The position numbers were made by a program, and so were the translations under genes. Positions 1-4,820 of a stretch of DNA of 6,786 nt are shown piece by piece (within the stretch, counting starts at the first letter, position 1; the number at the start of each line of letters is the position of its first letter). The notes under the pieces were generated by a model. The model ran no database searches, was not told the origin of the DNA, and saw only the letters and a program-made list of their open reading frames with translations. Origin of the DNA: Acidobacteriaceae bacterium (GTDB lineage Bacteria > Acidobacteriota > Terriglobia > Terriglobales > Acidobacteriaceae); assembly GCA_003139975.1 (NCBI GenBank), contig PLHN01000217.1, positions 10,174 to 16,959 of the forward strand, read 5' to 3'.

Positions 1-714
1 CTTTTTACGCAGGATGATGTGGTGTACCGCCTGGCGGTGCTGCTGGATGAGAAGAAAGTCGTAAACCGGGCTGCGAAAGCTGCTTTCGTTTCTTTCCTGC
101 AGCTGCCCGAGCAGAATACGCGACCGAGTGTCCTGGGCACGGTGCAATCGCATTTGAGGCTGTTCGACAGCGACCTGACCCGCAGGCTCACGGATACTAC
201 CACGATGGATATTGACGGCTTCCTCGCCGGAAAGCCGATGTCGCTTTACATCATCGTGCCGCCTTATCGCCTCAGTGCCTATCGCCCGTTGCTTAGAATG
301 TGGCTTTCCGGGCTGATTCTGCTGCTCACGCAGCGGAGGAATCCGCCCGAGGAGCGCACGCTGATGCTTTGCGACGAAATCGGAAACCTGGGCAAGCTTG
401 AGGCGCTGCTGATGGCGACGACGTTGCTGGCAGCGGGAGGACTGACGGTGTGGTCGTTCTGGCAGAATGCCGCGCAACTGCAGATTTACGGCGCGCAGGC
501 GAACACGCTCATAGACAATGCCGGCGTCATCCAGATATTCGGAATCCGGAATTACCGGATGGCGCAGGATCTCGCGAATGTCATCGGGGGAATTTCCGCG
601 GATGCATTATTAGCGTTGCCGCGCGATGAACAAATACTGCTGATTGAAAGCAAGCTGCGCCGCTGCAGGCAGGTCCGCCATTATGAGGACCGCGAATTTC
701 TCAAGGGAGCCTAA
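1..714 (+). CDS. Type IV coupling protein (TraG/VirD4 family), C-terminal part, cut by window edge
   Basis: This is the C-terminal 237 residues of a conjugative coupling protein, the inner-membrane ATPase that links the relaxosome to the type IV secretion channel and pumps DNA through it. The frame is open to base 1, so the GTG at 19 is internal and the true start lies outside; the N-terminal membrane anchor and Walker A motif are therefore not visible. A hydrophobic strand ending in Asp-Glu (LMLCDEIGNLG, bases 361-393) is the Walker B motif, and the following VWSFWQNAAQLQIYG stretch (about 451-495) is the glutamine-containing segment typical of VirD4/TraG proteins. The LIDNAG and FGIRN segments (502-549) also fit this family. 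It ends in TAA, 60 bases before the convergent regulator gene. It indicates a conjugative or mobilisable element. The family is secure; the exact subfamily (TraD, TraG or VirD4) is not. Confidence 0.9.
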   Translation, partial: LFTQDDVVYRLAVLLDEKKVVNRAAKAAFVSFLQLPEQNTRPSVLGTVQSHLRLFDSDLTRRLTDTTTMDIDGFLAGKPMSLYIIVPPYRLSAYRPLLRMWLSGLILLLTQRRNPPEERTLMLCDEIGNLGKLEALLMATTLLAAGGLTVWSFWQNAAQLQIYGAQANTLIDNAGVIQIFGIRNYRMAQDLANVIGGISADALLALPRDEQILLIESKLRRCRQVRHYEDREFLKGA

Positions 715-723
715 TGCGGCTGC

Positions 724-761
724 GCAAACCCTACGGCGCTCTTTTGCAGGCGCGGGTTTGC
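724..761. terminator. Imperfect hairpin between convergent genes, possible terminator
   Basis: GCAAACCC (724-731) pairs with GGGTTTGC (754-761), and inside it GCGC (736-739) pairs with GCGC (750-753), leaving a TACG bulge on one side. It lies 9 bases after the coupling-protein stop and 13 bases beyond the end of the convergent XRE gene. The position suits a terminator serving both genes, but no T-run follows it on either strand, so it is not a standard intrinsic terminator. Confidence 0.35.
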
Positions 762-774
762 TTCGCCGGGCAAG

Positions 775-1017
775 TCAGCGGGGACGTTCTTTCAGCCTAA
801 CGCCGGGGCGGTCGTCGTTAAGGAATTCGATTCCGCCTTTCTCAAGAGCGGTCTGTACCCTGAGCAGTGTCCCGGTGTGTGACTGGATAGAGGACTCGAA
901 GGATTCCATGCGCCTTATGGTGCCGATGGCGACTTTGGCAGCCTTCGCCAGTTTTGGCTGATCCCATCCGAGCAGGGCGCGCGCGGCGCGTAACTGTCTT
1001 CCATTGTTGAGTTTCAA
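775..1017 (-). CDS. Small XRE-family helix-turn-helix transcriptional regulator
   Basis: This 80-residue protein is a single-domain Cro/CI-type (XRE) DNA-binding regulator. The opening GRQLRAARALLGWDQPKLAK (residues 6-25) followed by AKVAIGTIRRMESFE is the usual helix-turn-helix of the family, about residues 8-40. The C-terminal ALEKGGIEFLNDDRPGVRLK resembles the tail of many short XRE regulators found on plasmids and integrative elements. The only in-frame start that keeps the domain whole is TTG at 1017; there is no ATG or GTG before the upstream in-frame stop, and no clear ribosome binding site precedes it, so expression may be low. It converges with the coupling-protein gene and diverges from the Sel1 operon. 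Inverted repeats upstream (1073-1098) are candidate operators, so it may regulate itself, the divergent operon, or both. No toxin partner adjoins it. The class is clear; the target is inferred. Confidence 0.82.
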   Translation of the reverse strand: MKLNNGRQLRAARALLGWDQPKLAKAAKVAIGTIRRMESFESSIQSHTGTLLRVQTALEKGGIEFLNDDRPGVRLKERPR

Positions 1018-1055
1018 GGGCCGAAAGTAGCACGGCGATTCCTTGCGTCAAAATA

Positions 1056-1090
1056 CTGACATTGAAAGACAACATATTGATATTTAGAAA
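1056..1090 (+). promoter_or_regulatory. Candidate promoter region for the Sel1-like operon
   Basis: Two overlapping sigma-70-like pairs are visible. CTGACA (1056-1061) has a 17-base spacer to GATATT (1079-1084), and TTGAAA (1062-1067) has a 17-base spacer to TAGAAA (1085-1090). Each has a 5/6 match at -35 and a 4/6 match at -10. They sit in the only clearly A+T-rich stretch between the divergent XRE gene and the gene starting at 1233, which would give a leader of roughly 140 bases. This is a prediction by eye. Confidence 0.35.
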
Positions 1091-1098
1091 CAAATATG
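1073..1098. promoter_or_regulatory. Inverted repeats, candidate operator for the XRE regulator
   Basis: CATATT (1073-1078) is mirrored by AATATG (1093-1098), and ATATTT (1080-1085) by AAATAT (1092-1097). The nested repeats overlap the predicted -10 boxes of the plus-strand promoter and lie 56 bases upstream of the XRE start, where an autoregulatory operator would be expected. A+T-rich DNA produces short inverted repeats by chance, so the assignment is tentative. Confidence 0.3.
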
Positions 1099-1232
1099 GC
1101 AGGATCGTCCTTGTGGGGCCATGGGTGTGGATTCCGGTTCCGGTGAGTGACTTTGGTTTGGACTTTTAACGTCGCTTAACTGGGTGGGAGGACTTAGCGG
1201 CTACCACAATGGCCACAAGGGGGGACAAGGCA

Positions 1233-2249
1233 ATGCGATCTTTTGTCTCGGTGGTGCTCAGTTTCACGCTTTTCGCCTCAACCTCGCTCGCACAGTCACA
1301 TAAGCAGAATCCACCGGCGGGCCCCGATTGGGTCGCTGATTTCGTGGCAGCGCAGCAGGATGAGCCCGCGATTCCCACTGCGCTCTATGAGTGTGACAAC
1401 CACCAATGTCAGGACCCCGGAAGCGGCGGGGCGGTCTGGCTGTTTGAAGGCAAGCAGGGGCAGGGGGCGTGGCTCTATCCTGCGGTTACCAAATTGACGG
1501 TAGTCAGCTTTGACGGCAGTACCATCAGGATTCACAGGGAAGATCCGGTCGGAACCTACTCGTCGCAATTCGCGCAAGCGCAAGGCGGCGCCTTCACTGC
1601 CGACTACGAAGGCACGATCACGGGGAACACCATCAAAGGCTCCGTACATTGGAACGGAGGCAAGGAAGCTGATTACTGGAGCGCGACGATTGTGAACCGG
1701 GACTTCTGCACGCCGCAAGCCGGGAAGTGCCCTTTGAATCCGGATCAGCTGTCGATTCTCGGCCGTCGGGCGGCCGAAGCGAAAATGTACGCCTCCGCTT
1801 TCCGCTGCTTTGAGCTTGCCGCCGCGAAAGGCGATGCGGACGGTGAAGGCTTCCTGGTCACCATGATGATGAATGGCTGGGGCGAAAAGCTCACGCCGAA
1901 CCAGATGATGGCGCTCCTGAAAGACAGCGCCGGCCATGACAGCTACGCGGGAGAGAAGGGGCTTGCGGAGGCCTACGGGGAAGGGGTGATTGTACCGAAA
2001 GATCCCAAGCAGGCCGCGTACTGGAACGACCGGGCAGGGACATGGCAGGCCAGGAAGCAAGCGCAGGAGAACGCACAGTGGCAAGGCAAGGTGCTTGGCC
2101 CGTGGCTGATATTCTCGCTGCTCGTTGCCGCGGCGGCGGATGACTCCGCAGGGCAGGACTCGCAGGACAGCGTGAGCCGCTGGGAGCATACGCGGGCGAT
2201 GGGCGCGGCCCAGAGAGCCTGCAATCTCAGTCCGAGCAATTGCCACTAA
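1233..2249 (+). CDS. Secreted Sel1-like repeat protein
   Basis: The protein has 338 residues if translation starts at ATG 1233. I prefer this to ATG 1209 because AAGGGGGGA (1217-1225) sits 7 bases before it and because MRSFVSVVLSFTLFASTSLA is then a clean Sec signal peptide, cut after Ala20. The mature protein should be periplasmic or extracellular. Residues about 50-155 form a beta-rich region of unknown family containing EGTITGNTIKGSVHW. Residues about 175-268 hold two degenerate Sel1-type helical repeats; AFRCFELAAAKGDADGEGFL and LAEAYGEGVIVPKDPKQAAY match the Sel1 pattern. Such repeats usually mediate protein-protein contacts. Residues 288-302 are hydrophobic and may be a membrane segment. 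Cysteine pairs at 54/59, 159/166 and 330/337 suggest disulfide bonds. It heads a likely three-gene operon beside a conjugation gene. A role in the cell envelope is inferred; the specific function is unknown. Confidence 0.75.
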   Translation: MRSFVSVVLSFTLFASTSLAQSHKQNPPAGPDWVADFVAAQQDEPAIPTALYECDNHQCQDPGSGGAVWLFEGKQGQGAWLYPAVTKLTVVSFDGSTIRIHREDPVGTYSSQFAQAQGGAFTADYEGTITGNTIKGSVHWNGGKEADYWSATIVNRDFCTPQAGKCPLNPDQLSILGRRAAEAKMYASAFRCFELAAAKGDADGEGFLVTMMMNGWGEKLTPNQMMALLKDSAGHDSYAGEKGLAEAYGEGVIVPKDPKQAAYWNDRAGTWQARKQAQENAQWQGKVLGPWLIFSLLVAAAADDSAGQDSQDSVSRWEHTRAMGAAQRACNLSPSNCH

Positions 2250-2276
2250 AGAAAGCGGCGAAGCACGCGGGGGGGT

Positions 2277-2393
2277 ATGAGACAAAGCCTTGAGCGATGG
2301 ACGAGCACGGCAGTGTTGGAACGAGTGTACAAGGCGCTCCTTTGCTTGGGTACTCTCGCCCTTCTCGCTGCGCTGTACCGTTATTTGCGGTGA
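2277..2393 (+). CDS. 38-residue single-span membrane peptide
   Basis: This small open reading frame starts with ATG at 2277 directly behind a very strong G-rich ribosome binding site (G-run 2269-2275, separated from the ATG by one base) and ends at TGA 2391-2393. The peptide begins MRQSLERWTSTAVLERVYK and continues with the hydrophobic stretch ALLCLGTLALLAALY (residues 20-34), then ends YRYLR-like, with basic residues on both sides. This is the layout of a one-span inner-membrane miniprotein. It is 27 bases after the Sel1-like gene and 33 bases before the zinc-ribbon gene, in the same direction, so it fits an operon. I recognise no family. The spacing, ribosome binding site and amphipathic pattern support it being real, but an open frame this short can arise by chance. 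Confidence 0.5.
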   Translation: MRQSLERWTSTAVLERVYKALLCLGTLALLAALYRYLR

Positions 2394-2426
2394 GATCAAA
2401 TCCGCATTCTGCAATCGGGGGCCGAT

Positions 2427-2693
2427 ATGAATTGTCCGAAATGCAATTCAGACGACTACAAGCTGATTGGCGAAACGGGATTCATTCTGGCGCAGCTGGG
2501 GGGCGGCGTGGCCGGAGGCTGGGTGTTTACCGCCCTGACAGCCAGCATGGCCCTGAATCCCATCATGCTCCCCCTGTTGATCGGGTCCAGCGTGCTTGGT
2601 ACATATGCGATGAAGGAGCCGGCGAAGAAGTTCGTGAGAGCGAGATGCGCCAAATGCCGGCATCAATGGCGGACGGGAATCGACCTTTCTTAA
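2427..2693 (+). CDS. Zinc-ribbon protein with two membrane segments
   Basis: This 88-residue protein has CPKC at residues 3-6 and CAKC at 74-77, followed by His79. These two knuckles would together make one zinc ribbon. Between them is a long hydrophobic, glycine-rich region: about residues 18-42 and 45-61 can form two membrane helices, so the N- and C-terminal knuckles would meet on the same side of the membrane. The lysine- and arginine-rich stretch after the second helix (63-72) suggests that this side is cytoplasmic. The ATG at 2427 has a good GGGGG site at 2417-2421. It is the third and last gene of the run that begins with the Sel1-like gene, and a hairpin follows it. Similar short zinc-ribbon membrane proteins are mostly uncharacterised; the sequence does not tell its function. 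Confidence 0.72.
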   Translation: MNCPKCNSDDYKLIGETGFILAQLGGGVAGGWVFTALTASMALNPIMLPLLIGSSVLGTYAMKEPAKKFVRARCAKCRHQWRTGIDLS

Positions 2694-2705
2694 GCGAAAG
2701 TGATT

Positions 2706-2732
2706 CCGGTTGCCCGGATCGGGCAGTGCCGG
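2706..2732. terminator. Hairpin between convergent genes, possible terminator
   Basis: TGCCCG (2711-2716) and CGGGCA (2720-2725) form a perfect 6-bp stem around the loop GAT. Outer CCGG copies at 2706-2709 and 2729-2732 can extend it across a small internal loop. It lies 12 bases after the zinc-ribbon gene stop and right against the end of the convergent lipoprotein frame, the usual place for a shared terminator. No strong T-run follows on either side. Confidence 0.4.
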
Positions 2733-2882
2733 TTAAGCTTGAATCGGCTGCCCGACGAACGTTTGCAGGTTGCTGCTGGCGACTTGGCGCTCCTCCGCAA
2801 GATCTACGCAGCACGAGAGCGAAAGGCATGCGATACCGAAAGCAATGCGCGTCACTGTGGCGCGGGCAGCAGATGCATACAT
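2733..2882 (-). CDS. Very short lipoprotein, possibly the truncated remnant of a longer one
   Basis: The frame encodes 49 residues from ATG 2882, with a weak AGGGG-type site about 10 bases upstream. It starts MYASAARATVTR, followed by the hydrophobic stretch IAFGIACLSLSCC, which ends in a lipobox-like LSLSC (Cys24 would be the lipidated residue, with a second Cys next to it). The mature part would be only about 26 residues, ending NLQTFVGQPIQA. In longer small lipoproteins a VGQP-type motif is usually followed by a further folded domain; here a TAA stops the frame immediately after it. This could be a natural short lipoprotein, a gene truncated by a nonsense mutation, or decay after recombination. 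Neither of the other two frames downstream restores an obvious continuation. A TTG at 2918 would lengthen the N-terminus but spoil the signal peptide. Gram-negative envelope location is inferred from the lipobox. Confidence 0.42.
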   Translation of the reverse strand: MYASAARATVTRIAFGIACLSLSCCVDLAEERQVASSNLQTFVGQPIQA

Positions 2883-2931
2883 TTGTTTGGTGCCCCTGAA
2901 ATGTGGTTGATGTCGCAAGAACTATCGAAGT

Positions 2932-2955
2932 TTGAGTCTCAAGGCAAGGACTTGC
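2932..2955. repeat. Two adjacent short palindromes
   Basis: TTGAG-T-CTCAA (2932-2942) is followed one base later by GCAAG-GA-CTTGC (2944-2955). They lie in the 82-base gap between the 75-residue gene and the short lipoprotein gene. The tiny centres make RNA hairpins unlikely, but such sites can bind dimeric proteins. No function is assigned, and chance is possible. Confidence 0.25.
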
Positions 2956-2964
2956 ATGACGTTA

Positions 2965-3192
2965 TCATTCTCGAAAAGGAATGCTGCGTTTCTTCTCGTC
3001 ACTAAGAGAGCTCATCAGCTGCTCGCAACGTGGTGAGCCAGCTTTCACGATTTCAACTCTGAACGGCTTATTGTCTCGCTTGAATTGTTCGACAGAGTTC
3101 CATCGGGCGACAACCCAACCCACGCAAAACACCTCGCCGTTTCTATCCAAGCCAAACTGCATTTCGCTCGCGCGACCGAGTGAATCAGCCAT
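2965..3192 (-). CDS. 75-residue protein of unknown function
   Basis: The predicted protein begins MADSLGRASEMQFGLDRNGE and has a compact region rich in beta-forming residues (GEVFCVGWVVARWNSVEQF, then FRVEIVKAG), with a charged tail ending KKRSIPFRE. There is no signal peptide, membrane span or recognisable motif, so it is probably a small cytoplasmic protein. The ATG at 3192 has only a weak ribosome binding site; Met11 at 3162, with GCGAG close upstream, is an alternative start. It follows the HNH gene in the same direction but after 115 bases and a hairpin, so it may have its own promoter; TTGTGC and TATGAG spaced by 17 bases (3249-3210 region, minus strand) are a weak candidate. Amino-acid composition and the lack of any better frame on either strand support it being real. 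It could be a small accessory protein of the neighbouring cluster; that is a guess. Confidence 0.55.
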   Translation of the reverse strand: MADSLGRASEMQFGLDRNGEVFCVGWVVARWNSVEQFKRDNKPFRVEIVKAGSPRCEQLMSSLSDEKKRSIPFRE

Positions 3193-3282
3193 TGCTTAAA
3201 CCATTCTTGTGTTTGAACCATTTCGGCAGCTCGAACGACTCATATCCCATAAATCAGAGCTGCACAATTCCCGTTGACTCCT

Positions 3283-3308
3283 AACTCGATAAAATACATT
3301 ACCGAGTT
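3283..3308 (-). terminator. Hairpin overlapping the HNH stop codon, candidate operon terminator
   Basis: Arms at 3283-3292 and 3299-3308 make a 10-bp stem with a 6-base loop. The single non-Watson-Crick position (3289/3302) is an A-C mismatch in plus-strand RNA but a G-U wobble in minus-strand RNA, so the structure favours the strand on which the HNH gene is transcribed. It overlaps the last base of that gene's stop codon. The stem is A+T-rich and only two U residues end it, so termination may be partial, or the hairpin may protect the 3' end of the message. Confidence 0.4.
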
Positions 3309-4018
3309 CAAACCCGCGCGCGACTTGGCGAATCGGACACAATTCCGGCCTCGACCAGGTTGGTCAAGAAATTAATGAGATCATTCGGCGAAGTTATTGT
3401 CGGAAAGTGCCTGTGCGCGATTAGAATTTCCAGCTCCAAAGGCCACAGCGGCAGCTGCACCCCAGAGGTCCTCACAACTCTCTCGGCGTCGACAAACGGA
3501 ATTAAGACGACAAAGTGCAGTTTGTTGATTGAGAATCCGTCTGGCAAGAAAGGTACTTGAGCCGCCACCACGATGCATTGCGCAGGTATTTCCTGGGGCA
3601 TGCGGGCCATTCCGCGAAATAGATGCCAGGGCAATTCCGGAAGGTTGTTCTGCGCGCTGGCTATCATAAATGCCGTTTTTATAGCCCATTCCGAAATGAC
3701 TGAACGTTCCTCTGGGGAGAGCTGCAATAGGCTGGTTTTCATGTTCATCAAGCCCAGCAGGATTGGCTTGGCTCTGCCTTCGAGGTCACTCATCCAGCCG
3801 TTATTGCAATCGCGACAGACGTTCTTTATCGCGTAGCTCCCCAGGTCGTGGCTCCGGAGCAGTTCATCCTCGCGCGTGTCCTCACTGTGCCGGTAATGCT
3901 TGAGCGTAAGTTCGGGCTGATGGACTACCGTCGCCAGCCATTCCGGGAGAATGTGCTCCCTCGAAATGTTTTCGTTAGTCAGAGGAACGGTGCAACCGAC
4001 GCACGCACGCTTTGTCAT
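3308..4018 (-). CDS. HNH endonuclease-like protein
   Basis: The 236-residue protein has a zinc-linked HNH nuclease signature in its first third: CVGC at residues 6-9, SREHILPEWL at 19-28 with the Glu-His pair (21-22) expected at the catalytic position, and VCRDCNNGWMSDLE at 67-80, which gives the second CxxC (68-71) and the paired Asn. The cysteines would bind a structural zinc, and His22 and the Asn residues would form the metal-dependent DNA-cutting centre. Residues about 95-236 form an alpha/beta C-terminal region I do not recognise, perhaps for target recognition. ATG 4018 has a good AGGA site 6 bases upstream. It begins 35 bases after the HEPN-like gene in the same direction, so it is probably co-transcribed with it, and a hairpin overlaps its stop. 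Freestanding HNH proteins of this kind occur on mobile elements and in defence regions; the substrate here is unknown. Confidence 0.8.
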   Translation of the reverse strand: MTKRACVGCTVPLTNENISREHILPEWLATVVHQPELTLKHYRHSEDTREDELLRSHDLGSYAIKNVCRDCNNGWMSDLEGRAKPILLGLMNMKTSLLQLSPEERSVISEWAIKTAFMIASAQNNLPELPWHLFRGMARMPQEIPAQCIVVAAQVPFLPDGFSINKLHFVVLIPFVDAERVVRTSGVQLPLWPLELEILIAHRHFPTITSPNDLINFLTNLVEAGIVSDSPSRARV

Positions 4019-4053
4019 GCTTCATCCTAATGTGCTAGAGGTCATTTCAACCT

Positions 4054-4812
4054 TTAAGCGGTGATGCTGTCATGGAACGAACACAGGGTTGCGTAAACTG
4101 CGGCAAGCTTTGTGGACTCGGGAGTCGGCGCGGGTGCAAACATGGAAACACCGCCTCCGATGAGTCCGATGGAGAAGCAGAGCAAGTCGAGCAGGGTGAT
4201 CAGACGAAGGAAGTTGACGGCCTGCCCAAAATCCTCAAAGATTCCGTGCAATATTCCGTGCCGGTTGAATTCATTCAGGCCGACATAGCGGTCTGTGTTC
4301 TGCAGAAGGCGGTCGCGAACAAAGTCGCGGAAGGCCTCAAGCAAAACAAGCCGTTCGCCATAACCGGCAGGAGACTGCAATTCCCGGTCAACGAGGGCGT
4401 GCAGCTCATCATTCAGCCTTTTCGTTCCTTGCCCGATATCGCGGTTCTGTCCGGCAGCCATCTTCCGGATGATGCCTTCAATCACGGGAAGCAGGCCGGT
4501 GACGGCGTTGAACGTATAGCCGCAAAAATAGGTACGGATTGACTCGTCAATCTGGCGGGAAAAATCCTTCACATAAGAGATTCTGCTGTACCGGTCGAGA
4601 TACATGGCTGCCAGGTATTGAGCTGTATATGCCCCGGCGAGCTTTTCGCGCATGATCGCCAGCTTCTCATCCTCAGGAGCATCGTTTATGGCTTTTGCCA
4701 GCGGGCCAAGAAAACCCAGAGTCAAATAGGGAGGGATCGGCCAGTCCACTTGCTTGAATGCACTCGCCAGGTACTCCGCGAAGTCTCTATTGGTCGAAAT
4801 GTCGCTGGACAT
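4054..4812 (-). CDS. HEPN-like (R-x4-H) protein of a SIR2-containing cluster
   Basis: The protein has 252 residues from ATG 4812, 8 bases beyond the SIR2 stop; TTG 4824 would overlap that stop and add four residues, but lacks a better ribosome binding site. It is largely alpha-helical. The notable motif is FNRHGILHG at residues 182-190: Arg184, then four residues, then His189, the R-x4-6-H pattern of HEPN ribonucleases, with a polar residue right after the Arg as is common. A conserved-looking acidic patch and NFLRLITLLDLLCF follow. Residues about 203-226 are hydrophobic and glycine-rich and may be buried helix or a membrane segment. HEPN proteins commonly cleave RNA as abortive-infection effectors, toxins or CRISPR accessories. 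Coupling to a SIR2 gene suggests a two-component immune module in which this protein is a sensor, a second effector or an antagonist. The motif is visible; the fold and activity are inferred. No named family is assigned. Confidence 0.6.
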   Translation of the reverse strand: MSSDISTNRDFAEYLASAFKQVDWPIPPYLTLGFLGPLAKAINDAPEDEKLAIMREKLAGAYTAQYLAAMYLDRYSRISYVKDFSRQIDESIRTYFCGYTFNAVTGLLPVIEGIIRKMAAGQNRDIGQGTKRLNDELHALVDRELQSPAGYGERLVLLEAFRDFVRDRLLQNTDRYVGLNEFNRHGILHGIFEDFGQAVNFLRLITLLDLLCFSIGLIGGGVSMFAPAPTPESTKLAAVYATLCSFHDSITA

Positions 4813-4820
4813 GACTGATC

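Noticed and set aside
775..1017. XRE gene as the antitoxin half of a toxin-antitoxin pair
   Set aside because: No small toxin-like gene lies next to it on the same strand; its neighbours are a convergent coupling-protein gene and a divergent secreted-protein gene.
842..1093. Minus-strand frame of 83 codons overlapping the XRE gene
   Set aside because: It is out of frame with the clear helix-turn-helix protein, and its only protein-like part is a short hydrophobic N-terminus in A+T-rich DNA.
1296..2414. Minus-strand open frame of 372 codons opposite the Sel1-like gene, longer than that gene
   Set aside because: Its translation is arginine- and proline-rich with no recognisable domain, whereas the plus strand has a ribosome binding site, a signal peptide, paired cysteines and Sel1-type repeats. 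The long antisense frame is a by-product of G+C-rich codon use.
2297..2899. Plus-strand frame of 200 codons spanning the small-peptide and zinc-ribbon genes
   Set aside because: It overlaps two better-supported plus-strand genes in another frame, has an arginine-rich low-quality composition and no domain.
2700..3005. Plus-strand frame of 101 codons opposite the lipoprotein and 75-residue genes
   Set aside because: It starts inside the intergenic hairpin, lacks a domain and is antisense to two more plausible small genes.
4072..4542. Plus-strand frame of 156 codons opposite the HEPN-like gene
   Set aside because: It is antisense to a gene with a recognisable motif and operon spacing; its translation shows no domain.
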